DNA from: Planctomycetota bacterium
GTDB taxonomy: Bacteria > Planctomycetota > Phycisphaerae > Phycisphaerales > SM1A02
DNA: 37,120 bases
NCBI GenBank assembly: GCA_014381385.1
Contig: JACNLR010000214.1
Location: 1-37,120, forward strand
Direction: 5' to 3'
Part shown: positions 1 through 7,376 of the stretch, one piece after another
Layout: every line of letters starts with the position of its first letter
Position numbering within the stretch: position 1 is the stretch's first letter
The notes under the pieces: model-generated
Told to the model about the DNA's origin: nothing
The model's input: the letters and a program-made list of their open reading frames with translations, nothing else
The model's database searches: none
Program-made: the position numbers and the translations under genes

Positions 1-14
1 TCAGAGGAGAATAA
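1..14 (-). repeat. Partial copy of the CTCTGAGAC intergenic repeat
   Basis: On the minus strand this reads TTATTCTCCTCTGA and is cut by the window edge. It matches the three copies between 18762 and 18864, including the flanking A/T-rich bases of the first copy. It lies about 60 bases downstream of the ribD stop codon, in the same orientation relative to the gene as the copy that follows the methyltransferase gene at 18868, so it may act as a 3' end signal. The identity is seen directly; the role is inferred. Confidence 0.5.
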
Positions 15-72
15 GTATGGGAGGGCAAAAAGCGGTGTATAAAGAGGCGAAAAAGACGTAAGTTGTTGTGCG

Positions 73-1137
73 TTATTGGATTACGACGAAGCGGCGTGCG
101 GTGTCTGGCCCGCAGGGTTGCTCGTCGAGCAGGGTGGTGGTAAGTTTTTTTACGAGATTGTTCATATTGATTTTTGGGGTCATCTTTGACTCTTGGGGTG
201 CTGTGAACACCCAGAGTTCGTTCGCCAACTTTTGCGTACATATATGTTGAAAGAGCGTTGCCCCGCCTTCGACAATGACGTTGGTAGCGTTGTGTGTTGT
301 TGCGAGATGTTCAAAAAGTTCAGCCAATGAAAGCACTCCTTTTGTACTTGGGAGGGCGAGGAGGTTGTGCGAAGAAAATGAAGAAGAATCAATACCTTGC
401 GCGTGTGCCATCAGTGTTGGTGCATCTTTGTTGAGCACATTGGATTCAAGGGGTGTGCGCAATGTTGGGTCGACAACTACTCGTATTGGGGTTCGGTGTT
501 TCGTTGCGCCGCGTACTGTAAGGGTTGGGTTGTCAGCAACAACAGTACCTACACCCACAACGATAGCATCAACGCAACCTCGTTCTTCGTGGACGAGTTG
601 TTGACTTTCGCTGCAACTGATCCATTTAGAATCGTTTATTGGGGTTTCGATACTTCCATCGATCGTTTGCGCCCACTTGCAGGTAATCCACGGGAGCCCA
701 GTTTTAATTCGATGTACAAAAGGCGCAATAAGTTCGTTGCAAAGAACATCGTTGAGAATCTCTACCTCGATTCCCCGCTCTCTCAAAAATGCAGCACCAC
801 CCCTTGCTTTTTCGTGTGGATCACGAGCGCCTATGACAACGCGTTGTATTCCTGCATTGAGTAATGCCTTCGAACAAGGTGGTGTTTTACCTTGATGATT
901 ACAAGGTTCGAGTGTTATGTACGCAGTTCCACCTTTTGCAGCGTTTCCTGCCATCGCTAATGCGTTGATTTCTGCGTGTTCCTCCCCGTACGATTCGTGG
1001 TACCCCTCGCCAACGATTTTGCCTTCACTTGTGGTGATAATGCACCCAACCATCGGGTTAGGCTCTGCAGAACCGTGCCCTTGGACGGCGAGCCTAGCAG
1101 CTTGATGCAACATTGAGGAGTCATGTTCGCTTACCAT
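73..1137 (-). CDS. ribD: Bifunctional riboflavin biosynthesis deaminase/reductase RibD
   Basis: Catalyses the second and third steps of riboflavin synthesis in the cytoplasm: deamination of the diaminopyrimidine made from GTP, then NADPH-dependent reduction of its ribosyl side chain. The 354-residue length fits the two-domain enzyme. The N-terminal deaminase domain (about residues 1-145) shows the zinc-binding set HAE at residues 54-56 and PC...C at residues 78-88. The C-terminal reductase domain begins near residue 150 (GLPWITCKWAQTIDG) and includes VDAIVVGVGTVVADNP and VEGG. No other rib gene is nearby. It lies downstream of fusA but a strong terminator separates them, so it probably has its own promoter; I could not identify one, and no clear ribosome-binding site precedes the ATG. 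Confidence 0.95.
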   Translation of the reverse strand: MVSEHDSSMLHQAARLAVQGHGSAEPNPMVGCIITTSEGKIVGEGYHESYGEEHAEINALAMAGNAAKGGTAYITLEPCNHQGKTPPCSKALLNAGIQRVVIGARDPHEKARGGAAFLRERGIEVEILNDVLCNELIAPFVHRIKTGLPWITCKWAQTIDGSIETPINDSKWISCSESQQLVHEERGCVDAIVVGVGTVVADNPTLTVRGATKHRTPIRVVVDPTLRTPLESNVLNKDAPTLMAHAQGIDSSSFSSHNLLALPSTKGVLSLAELFEHLATTHNATNVIVEGGATLFQHICTQKLANELWVFTAPQESKMTPKINMNNLVKKLTTTLLDEQPCGPDTARRFVVIQ

Positions 1138-1152
1138 GTTGGTACAGGGTAT

Positions 1153-1190
1153 AAAAAAAGGAAGCCCGCAGGGTAGACCGTTGGGCTTCC
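1153..1190 (-). terminator. Rho-independent terminator of fusA
   Basis: Read on the minus strand, GGAAGCCC (1183-1190) pairs perfectly over 8 bases with GGGCTTCC (1160-1167) across a 15-base loop, and seven T residues follow at once (1153-1159). It lies 25 bases after the fusA stop codon and before ribD, so it should uncouple the two genes. Confidence 0.9.
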
Positions 1191-1214
1191 TTAGAGGGTT
1201 GGTGCAAATTGTTG

Positions 1215-3329
1215 TTATGCCTTGAGTACTTCTTTCTTGAGGTTTTCGGGCATTAATCGGTACTCACATGGTTCCATCGTGCTTGAAGCGCGACCTTGTG
1301 TCATGCCCCGAAGCACAGTTGTGTACCCAAACATTTCAGAAAGTGGAACTTCTGCGTTAATAATTCTAACAACACCACGGAGTTCGGAGTCATTTATTTG
1401 TCCTCGACGACTTGAAAGGTCACCACTGACCGAGCCAAAGAATTCGTCTGGTGTTGTAATAATGACCTTCATAATCGGTTCAAGAAGGGCAAGGCCTGCC
1501 TTCGTACACGCTTCACGGAAACCAAGAGCTCCAGCTTGTTCAAAGGCAACTTGGCTTGAGTCAACTTCGTGGTACGAACCGTCAACAAGTTCGCAGCATA
1601 CATTTACCATTGGGTATCCTCCCAGGATGCCAGAAGCAGAAGCATTGCGCACACCGTGTTGCACGGATGGAACATACTCACGTGGAATCGAACCGTGTGT
1701 AATCTTGTCTACAAAGACAACGCCATTCTTCATGACGAGTTCTTGTTCTTCCGCCTCGGCTGCAGTCATTGGTCGAACGTTCATGACAACGTCACCGAAC
1801 TGGCCACGACCACCTGATTGCTTTACAAATCTTCCGCGAACGTTTTCAGCAACACCAGTAATAGTTTCTCGATAGGAAACGCGTGGAGTACCAACGTTTA
1901 CACCGATTTTAAGGTCGCGGGTGAGTTTGTTTTTCACGATTTCAAGGTGAAGTTCACCCATGCCCGAAATAATCGTTTCACCTGTTTCGTCGTTGTAATT
2001 CGCATGGAAAGAGGGGTCTTCGCGGCGAATAGTTGTAAGTGCTTCACCTAGTTTTTTCTTGTCATCGTTGGTAATAGGTTCGATGGACATCGAAATCACA
2101 GGATCTGGGAAGTGCATGCGTTCAAGAATAATAGGATCGTTGATTTCGCATAGTGTGTCACCAGTTACCGAGTTTTTCAAACCAATAACCGCAACGATTG
2201 AACCCGCACCAGCAAAATCAAGTGCTTGACGATCTTTTGCGTGCATTTCATAAATACGCGAAACGTTTTCCTTGCGACCATTTCCGGGATTAAGCACTCG
2301 GCTACCTTTTTCAAGGCGACCCGAATATACACGGACATATGTTAAGTCGCCGTGCGAATCACTAACCACTTTAAAGACCAAGCCAGAAAACGGTGCGTCT
2401 TCACTGTTTGGGCGACTCAAAATTTCATCTTCATCTCTAGGGTTTGTGCCTTGCACTTCAGGAACTTCAGTTGGGTTCGGAAGGTATTCAATAACTCCGT
2501 TCAAGACGCGTTGGACGCCAATGTTTTTCAGAGCAGAGCCGCAATAAGTTGGGAAAGCACGCATATCGATGGTTGCCCTGCGCAGTGCAGACTTGAGTTG
2601 CTGTTCAGTAATGGCGGATTCATCTTCAAGATAGAGTTCTGTTAACTCATCGTCAAGTTCAGCGATTCGTTCGATGATGTCGTGTCGCCAAAGTTCTGCC
2701 ATATCTTGCATATCTTCAGGGATGTCACGTTGTTCAACAACAGCGCCCATGTCACTTTGGTCAAAGTAATATGCTTTCATTTCGATAAGGTCTACGATGC
2801 CTTCAAACGTATCGCCAGCACCGATTGGAAGTTGAACAGCAATTGCGTTTGCACCAAGTCGTTCGCGAAGTGTGCTGTAACTAAACTCAAAGTCTGCGCC
2901 AATTTTGTCCATTTTGTTAATGAGGCAAAGGCGAGGCACGTTGTACCTGTCGGCTTGTCGCCAAACTGTTTCGGATTGTGCTTCTACACCTTCTTTGGCG
3001 TCAAAAACTGCAACTGCACCATCGAGTACCCGCATCGATCGTTCTACTTCAATGGTGAAGTCGACGTGACCAGGAGTATCGATTAGGTTAATTGTGTATT
3101 CTTTTCCGTTGTAGTCCCATGGGCAAGTTGTTGCTGCGGATTGAATAGTAATACCGCGCTCTTGCTCTTCTTCAAGAAAGTCCATGGTGGCAGTGCCTTC
3201 GTGCACTTCACCGATTTTGTAACTTTTGCCAGTGTAGTACAACACTCGCTCGGTCACGGTTGTTTTACCCGCATCGATATGTGCACAGATACCAATGTTT
3301 CGTACGAAATTTAAATCTTTTACTGCCAT
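1215..3329 (-). CDS. fusA: Elongation factor G
   Basis: GTPase that drives ribosomal translocation and, with ribosome recycling factor, ribosome splitting. At 704 residues it has the full five-domain length. The GTP-binding motifs are intact: AHIDAGKTT at residues 16-24, DTPGHVDF in the G3 region and NKMD for guanine recognition. The switch I/effector segment RGITIQSAATT is present. Domain IV carries YRETI and GRGQFGDV. The gene stands outside the usual rpsL-rpsG-fusA-tuf operon: upstream is a 331-base gap, downstream a terminator. The ATG is preceded by GGTAAAG at a suitable distance. A second EF-G paralogue cannot be excluded from this window alone. Confidence 0.97.
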   Translation of the reverse strand: MAVKDLNFVRNIGICAHIDAGKTTVTERVLYYTGKSYKIGEVHEGTATMDFLEEEQERGITIQSAATTCPWDYNGKEYTINLIDTPGHVDFTIEVERSMRVLDGAVAVFDAKEGVEAQSETVWRQADRYNVPRLCLINKMDKIGADFEFSYSTLRERLGANAIAVQLPIGAGDTFEGIVDLIEMKAYYFDQSDMGAVVEQRDIPEDMQDMAELWRHDIIERIAELDDELTELYLEDESAITEQQLKSALRRATIDMRAFPTYCGSALKNIGVQRVLNGVIEYLPNPTEVPEVQGTNPRDEDEILSRPNSEDAPFSGLVFKVVSDSHGDLTYVRVYSGRLEKGSRVLNPGNGRKENVSRIYEMHAKDRQALDFAGAGSIVAVIGLKNSVTGDTLCEINDPIILERMHFPDPVISMSIEPITNDDKKKLGEALTTIRREDPSFHANYNDETGETIISGMGELHLEIVKNKLTRDLKIGVNVGTPRVSYRETITGVAENVRGRFVKQSGGRGQFGDVVMNVRPMTAAEAEEQELVMKNGVVFVDKITHGSIPREYVPSVQHGVRNASASGILGGYPMVNVCCELVDGSYHEVDSSQVAFEQAGALGFREACTKAGLALLEPIMKVIITTPDEFFGSVSGDLSSRRGQINDSELRGVVRIINAEVPLSEMFGYTTVLRGMTQGRASSTMEPCEYRLMPENLKKEVLKA

Positions 3330-3660
3330 AATTCTTTACCAATCAGACCAAAACGGTCCTATTCTTTGATATCCCAATACCCATCACACGCGCGGTGGGT
3401 AATAATTTTACATTTGTTGTAACGAACACTAATCGTCGGAAGCGTACTTCCATGTGGTGCCCAAGCTTTCCTGAGCGCTCCTGTTGGATCAATCAGTGCA
3501 GCTGGGCCTCTTCTTCATCTTCTTGCAACGGTAATCTCCTTCCGCTGCGCCACAGTGAACTGTAGCTGAGGCCTCGTTACGCCAACTCATTGATGCGACA
3601 ATCGCAAAAGAGCGGCAAGCCCCGCATTTTATACGAAAAAAAAAGTAAGTCAATCCTTAT
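3330..3660 (-). other. Gap upstream of fusA with two overlapping open frames and foldable RNA
   Basis: No intact gene is evident. Two minus-strand frames carry coding-like sequence without a usual start or complete product. Frame A is open from 3656 to a TGA at 3489-3491 (55 codons, rich in Cys, with CGAC and HCG motifs). Frame B is open from 3514 to a TAG at 3359-3361 (51 codons, ending YWDIKE). B lies +1 relative to A and they overlap by 26 bases. The same stretch can fold: 3488-3497 pairs with 3585-3594 with one mismatch, and 3504-3510 with 3568-3574. It may be a small gene with a frameshift, a decayed gene, or a long structured leader of fusA. I do not recognise a protein or RNA family. 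Confidence 0.35.
3626..3653 (-). promoter_or_regulatory. Sigma-70-like promoter upstream of fusA
   Basis: On the minus strand TTGACT (3648-3653) is separated by 16 bases from TAAAAT (3626-3631); each differs from consensus by one base. The spacer holds a run of nine T residues. Transcription would start near 3619, giving fusA a leader of about 290 bases or making a separate small transcript. It begins just inside the end of the upstream RNase HII-like gene's 3' flank. Confidence 0.5.
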
Positions 3661-4626
3661 TTACGAAGAACGGACAAGGAGTTCTCGATTTATCCCTTTT
3701 TCTTCTAATAATGGCTCTATTTCCTTGAGAAAACGTCGGCCATCCTTCACATACCCAGCAGTCGGCTCTAATTGTGGAATTTCATTTTGGAAGAACCGAT
3801 TCAGCCTGATCATTTTGAGTTCACGTGTGTATTTTGCAAGCATCGAGGCGAGGGCCACAGGTAAGTGTTTTTCATCGCTTTTTGATTCAAATGTGATAGT
3901 GGCAAAGGAGTCCCCGCGTTGCAATCGATAGCGGCTGCGGTGGATATCTTCACAAAGAATTTGAATTTCTGCTTCTGGCCAACAGAGTTGCAAGTCATTT
4001 CGATACTGACTTCTCCCGCCGTGCCTGTCAATCATGATTCGCGGATGTAGAGTTGGATAGCGTTGCATGATTGTATGGACATGATGCATTGCCATAGAGA
4101 AGTTTAATGATGCCTTGCTTGCAATGGTGGTTCGCTCATTGTACATTCGAGCATCGATAGAGTCACACGATACCCAATCGCAAGTTACGTTTGCGCTGTT
4201 CATTGCACGTTGAAGCCGGTTCGAATTAATCCGTAACTCTTGTTGATCCACAGCAACTGGCAAGGGCGTAACACTTTCAAACCAAGGTTCATCTGGAACG
4301 GTGCTGCCAACGAGTCGGAAAAAATCATTATCTGTTTCGATGGGTTTGTCACTGTGATGTGCATTTAAAAATGCAAAGACGCCTCGCTCAAGCCCAAACA
4401 AATCTTTTGGCTTTGATCCGGATTTTAGTTTTTTTGAATCATTCACCGCAATACGTTTGTGCTTGTCTTTTCTACTTTTGCAAACAATAGTCTCAAGTAA
4501 TGACCACATATTTGGCGCGCCATCTTGCGGGTTATAATCTTTGAGTATAAAAACAGATGTGCCGACGCAAAGAGGCCCAAACATTGGTCCGTATCCGGCT
4601 TCATCTATTCCAGCATAAATTAACAT
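3661..4626 (-). CDS. RNase HII-like protein with an enlarged middle region
   Basis: Probable RNase H type 2 family nuclease, expected to cleave RNA in RNA/DNA hybrids. The N terminus GIDEAGYGPMFGPL matches the family's catalytic Asp-Glu motif (residues 8-9), but the usual GIDEAGRGP arginine is Tyr. DSKKL follows. IMIDRHGGR supplies a later Asp, and the C-terminal SDEKHLPVALASMLAKYTRE matches the conserved D...AS(I/M)(I/L)AK.TR block. The 321 residues exceed ordinary RNase HII (about 200-230), owing to an insert of roughly 90 residues between DSKKL and the third catalytic region. I chose the ATG at 4626 because it puts the motif at the N terminus and sits 6 bases from a -10-like TATGAT; an in-frame ATG 8 codons upstream would overlap that element. 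Confidence 0.75.
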   Translation of the reverse strand: MLIYAGIDEAGYGPMFGPLCVGTSVFILKDYNPQDGAPNMWSLLETIVCKSRKDKHKRIAVNDSKKLKSGSKPKDLFGLERGVFAFLNAHHSDKPIETDNDFFRLVGSTVPDEPWFESVTPLPVAVDQQELRINSNRLQRAMNSANVTCDWVSCDSIDARMYNERTTIASKASLNFSMAMHHVHTIMQRYPTLHPRIMIDRHGGRSQYRNDLQLCWPEAEIQILCEDIHRSRYRLQRGDSFATITFESKSDEKHLPVALASMLAKYTRELKMIRLNRFFQNEIPQLEPTAGYVKDGRRFLKEIEPLLEEKGINRELLVRSS

Positions 4627-4632
4627 TAATTT

Positions 4633-4651
4633 ATCATACCAAAGGTACAAT
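4633..4651. promoter_or_regulatory. Back-to-back -10 elements of divergent leaderless-type promoters
   Basis: The two start codons are only 33 bases apart. On the minus strand TATGAT (4633-4638) ends 6 bases before the ATG of the RNase HII-like gene. On the plus strand TACAAT (4646-4651) ends 8 bases before the mnmA ATG. Neither gene has a Shine-Dalgarno sequence, and transcription would be expected to begin at or within two bases of each start codon. No good -35 hexamers are visible. Confidence 0.55.
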
Positions 4652-4659
4652 ACTGGCTT

Positions 4660-5736
4660 ATGGCTAAAGTACTTATGGCAATGTCAGGAGGGGTAGATTC
4701 CTCTGTTGCTGCAGCGCTGTTGACGCAGCAAGGACACGAAGTTATTGGTTGCTTTATGCGCCTTGGTTCCGTCGGAGACGAATTAGACAAAGAAACAACA
4801 ATTGGGCACAAGGGATGCTGTTCGATAAACGACGCACACGATGCTCGCCACGTAAGCGCAAAACTTGGGATGACCTTTTATGCGCTTGACTTCAAAGACG
4901 ATTTCGGACGCATCATTGATTACTTCGTAGACGAGTACAACTCGGGAAGAACACCAAACCCGTGTGTACGTTGTAACGATTGGCTAAAGTTTGGAAAGTT
5001 GCACGACTATGCAAAGTCAATCGGCGCGGAATTCGTTGCATCTGGGCACCACGCGCAAATTGTACATGGGGAGGACGGTGCTGAACTGCATATGGGCGCA
5101 GACGATGGCAAAGATCAAAGTTATGTTCTATTTGGCGCTAGCCGAGATCGCATAGGTGAAATGATGTTACCAATTGGTCACCTTCAAAAAAGTGAAGTCC
5201 GCGATCTTGCAAAAGAATTTGATTTACCTGTTTTTAATAAACCAGACTCGCAAGAAATTTGTTTTGTTCCGGATGACAACTACGCAAATTTGATTTCGAA
5301 GAAAACGCCAGGAAGTATGAAGCAAGGAGATGTGCTTGACGCAGAGGGCAAGGTCATCGGAAAGCACGATGGGCAACAAAAATACACGATTGGTCAGCGG
5401 CGTGGTCTTGGGATTGCGATGAGTAAACCAGTGTATGTTGTTGCGAAAGACCCAGTACTCAACACGGTAACTATTGGTGGGGAAGCATTGCTCGACACAA
5501 ACGGTGTTGTTGCTAAGGACACGAACTGGTTGATTGACCAAAGCAGCAATTGGATTCCTTGTACTGCAAAGATTCGGTACAACTCGCCACCAGCATCCGG
5601 CAGAGTGAGAAGAGTTGATGAGACTATTGAAGTGCAATTTGACGAACCGCAACGTGGCGGTGCTCCAGGACAAGCAGTCGTGTGTTACCAAGGTACAAAA
5701 GTAATTTGTGGTGGGTGGATTGATTGTGTTTCATGA
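4660..5736 (+). CDS. mnmA: tRNA-specific 2-thiouridylase MnmA
   Basis: Transfers sulfur to the wobble uridine-34 of Lys, Glu and Gln tRNAs, using ATP to activate the base. The PP-loop SGGVDSS is at residues 9-15. The catalytic pair is visible as Cys102 in NPCVRCND and Cys201 in SQEICFVPD. The central region with GKDQSYVLFG and the C-terminal beta-barrel are present; 358 residues is normal. The ATG is not preceded by a Shine-Dalgarno sequence, and the nearest promoter-like element ends 8 bases upstream, suggesting a leaderless message. Its stop codon overlaps the next start as ATGA, so the following gene is probably translationally coupled. Confidence 0.95.
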   Translation: MAKVLMAMSGGVDSSVAAALLTQQGHEVIGCFMRLGSVGDELDKETTIGHKGCCSINDAHDARHVSAKLGMTFYALDFKDDFGRIIDYFVDEYNSGRTPNPCVRCNDWLKFGKLHDYAKSIGAEFVASGHHAQIVHGEDGAELHMGADDGKDQSYVLFGASRDRIGEMMLPIGHLQKSEVRDLAKEFDLPVFNKPDSQEICFVPDDNYANLISKKTPGSMKQGDVLDAEGKVIGKHDGQQKYTIGQRRGLGIAMSKPVYVVAKDPVLNTVTIGGEALLDTNGVVAKDTNWLIDQSSNWIPCTAKIRYNSPPASGRVRRVDETIEVQFDEPQRGGAPGQAVVCYQGTKVICGGWIDCVS

Positions 5737-7301
5737 TTGATTGGTCGCTTCCTTATGTATCAACCCGCGAGACGGTGCTTGGCAAAAATGTTGTTGCTTG
5801 CTCGCAGCCGCTCGCTTCACAAGCGGGGCTTGAAATGTTGCGCCTTGGTGGAAATGCAGTCGACAGCGCACTTGCTGCTGCAATTACGAGCACGGTTGTT
5901 GAGCCTTGTGCGAACGGAATTGGTGGAGACGCCTTTGCAATCATCCACGACGGCAAAAAGATACATGGAATCAACGGATCAGGTAAATCGCCAGCGCTCA
6001 TGCCAAGTTCTATTGAGAGCGAGATACCATCCGTTGGTTGGTTGCCTGTCACTGTTCCAGGTGAAGTTGCAACGTGGATCATGCTGCATGAACGTTTTTG
6101 TTCGTTGTCTTTGAGCCAATTGTTTGCGCCCGCTATCAAGTATGCTCGGCATGGTTTTTTAGTTTCACCGCAGACTGCAGAACGGTGGAAGCATGGCACC
6201 GAACGCTTTCGCGGGGAACAGGCGTGGTGCGACACGTTCCTTTTTGATGGCAAAGCACCTGAAGTTGGCCAGTGTATAACATTACCCGATCATGCTAACA
6301 CGTTGCAAGAGATTGCAGAAACCAAGGGCGAGTCGTTTTATCGAGGGAATCTTGCGCAACAAATGGAAGATGCTGCAATAGCGGGTGGAGGCTTCCTTCG
6401 CAAATCTGATTTGGATGCGCATAGAAGCGAGTGGGTTAAACCACTTTCTGTGCGTGCAGGGGATGCTGAATTTTTCGAACTCCCGCCAAACGGCCAAGGG
6501 CTCGCTGCGTTAATCGCAATGAAGATTGTGCAGGAAATGGATGTAGATTTGTCTAACTGCGATGATCCGAATGTATTGCACGTTCAAATCGAAGCAATGA
6601 AACGCGCGTTTGTTGATGCGCACGCATTTATTGCTGACCCTGCGATTTCTGGTGATTGCGTTGACTTACTAAATGAATCACGTTTGCAGAAGCACTGTGC
6701 AACGATGACCAATGAAGCAACGGAAATGGACGCGAATGCTATTCCACGTTACGCTTCGACGGTTTATCTTGCAACTGGTGACGAGAATGGAATGCAGTGT
6801 TCTTTTATCCAAAGTAATTTTGAAGGATTCGGCTCGGGGATGGTAGTTCCAAATACTGGAATAGCTTTGCAAAATCGCGGCCGTGGTTTTTCACTTGACC
6901 CGAATCACCCCAATGCAATTGGCCCTAGGAAGAGGCCGTTCCATACCATTATTCCTGGGTTCCTCATCCAAGGCGATTTACGAACACCGTTTGGTGTGAT
7001 GGGCGGACCGATGCAGCCCCAAGGTCACTTGCAGGTCGTCTGCCGAATGGTTTTTGCAAAACAGAATCCACAAGCAGCTCTCGATGCGCCACGGTGGAAG
7101 TTGCTTGGGGGAAAAAAGGTTGCTATTGAACCAGGTTTCGAGCAGGGCGTGTACGCAAAACTCCAAGATTTGGGGCACGAGTTAGAAATTGCAGATCAAA
7201 GATCGGTTGTATTCGGAGGCGGGCAAATCGTTCAGGGGATTCGAGATGGATACGCTGGCGCGAGTGATTCACGACGTGATGGACAAGCCGTATCAGTTTG
7301 A
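5733..7301 (+). CDS. Gamma-glutamyltransferase-family N-terminal nucleophile hydrolase
   Basis: Belongs to the gamma-glutamyltransferase/cephalosporin acylase family, whose precursor self-cleaves at a Thr that becomes the N-terminal nucleophile of the small subunit. The large-subunit signature GGNAVDSALAAAITSTVVEPCANGIGGD is clear in pieces near residues 40-65. The cleavage region reads RYASTVYLATGDENG, with the likely nucleophilic Thr near residue 342, followed by FEGFGSGMVVPNTG and LQNRGRGF. No signal peptide is visible, so it appears cytoplasmic, as in YwrD-like members rather than secreted GGT. The start was chosen at 5733 because it forms an ATGA overlap with mnmA. Substrate is not predictable; glutathione or gamma-glutamyl peptides are possible. 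Confidence 0.85.
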   Translation: MIDWSLPYVSTRETVLGKNVVACSQPLASQAGLEMLRLGGNAVDSALAAAITSTVVEPCANGIGGDAFAIIHDGKKIHGINGSGKSPALMPSSIESEIPSVGWLPVTVPGEVATWIMLHERFCSLSLSQLFAPAIKYARHGFLVSPQTAERWKHGTERFRGEQAWCDTFLFDGKAPEVGQCITLPDHANTLQEIAETKGESFYRGNLAQQMEDAAIAGGGFLRKSDLDAHRSEWVKPLSVRAGDAEFFELPPNGQGLAALIAMKIVQEMDVDLSNCDDPNVLHVQIEAMKRAFVDAHAFIADPAISGDCVDLLNESRLQKHCATMTNEATEMDANAIPRYASTVYLATGDENGMQCSFIQSNFEGFGSGMVVPNTGIALQNRGRGFSLDPNHPNAIGPRKRPFHTIIPGFLIQGDLRTPFGVMGGPMQPQGHLQVVCRMVFAKQNPQAALDAPRWKLLGGKKVAIEPGFEQGVYAKLQDLGHELEIADQRSVVFGGGQIVQGIRDGYAGASDSRRDGQAVSV

Positions 7302-7353
7302 AGGGTCATGTCGAGGGTCATGTCATCGACATGACCCTCGAAGTGGGTATAAT
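7302..7353 (+). promoter_or_regulatory. fbaB promoter overlapped by a 29-bp palindrome
   Basis: A perfect 13-bp inverted repeat, CGAGGGTCATGTC (7312-7324) and GACATGACCCTCG (7328-7340), is separated by 3 bases. AGGGTCATGTC also occurs as a direct repeat at 7302-7312 and 7314-7324. A consensus TATAAT (7348-7353) follows, and TCGACA (7326-7331), 16 bases upstream, is a plausible -35 inside the palindrome's centre. An AGGAG ribosome-binding site (7366-7370) precedes the gene. The layout suggests a repressor operator at the promoter; the hairpin lacks a T run, so a terminator for the upstream gene is less likely. Confidence 0.65.
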
Positions 7354-7376
7354 GCGTATATCAACAGGAGACACCA

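Noticed and set aside
3400..3620. tmRNA, RNase P RNA, SRP RNA, 6S RNA or a known riboswitch in the fusA upstream gap
   Set aside because: I looked for conserved cores (for example GAGGAAAGUCC, GGUUCRA, cobalamin and T-box boxes) and found none convincing; GGAAAGCTTGGGC is only a partial resemblance to RNase P.
3590..3931. 113-codon plus-strand open frame opposite the RNase HII-like gene
   Set aside because: It is antisense to a frame with clear RNase HII motifs and has no recognisable domain.
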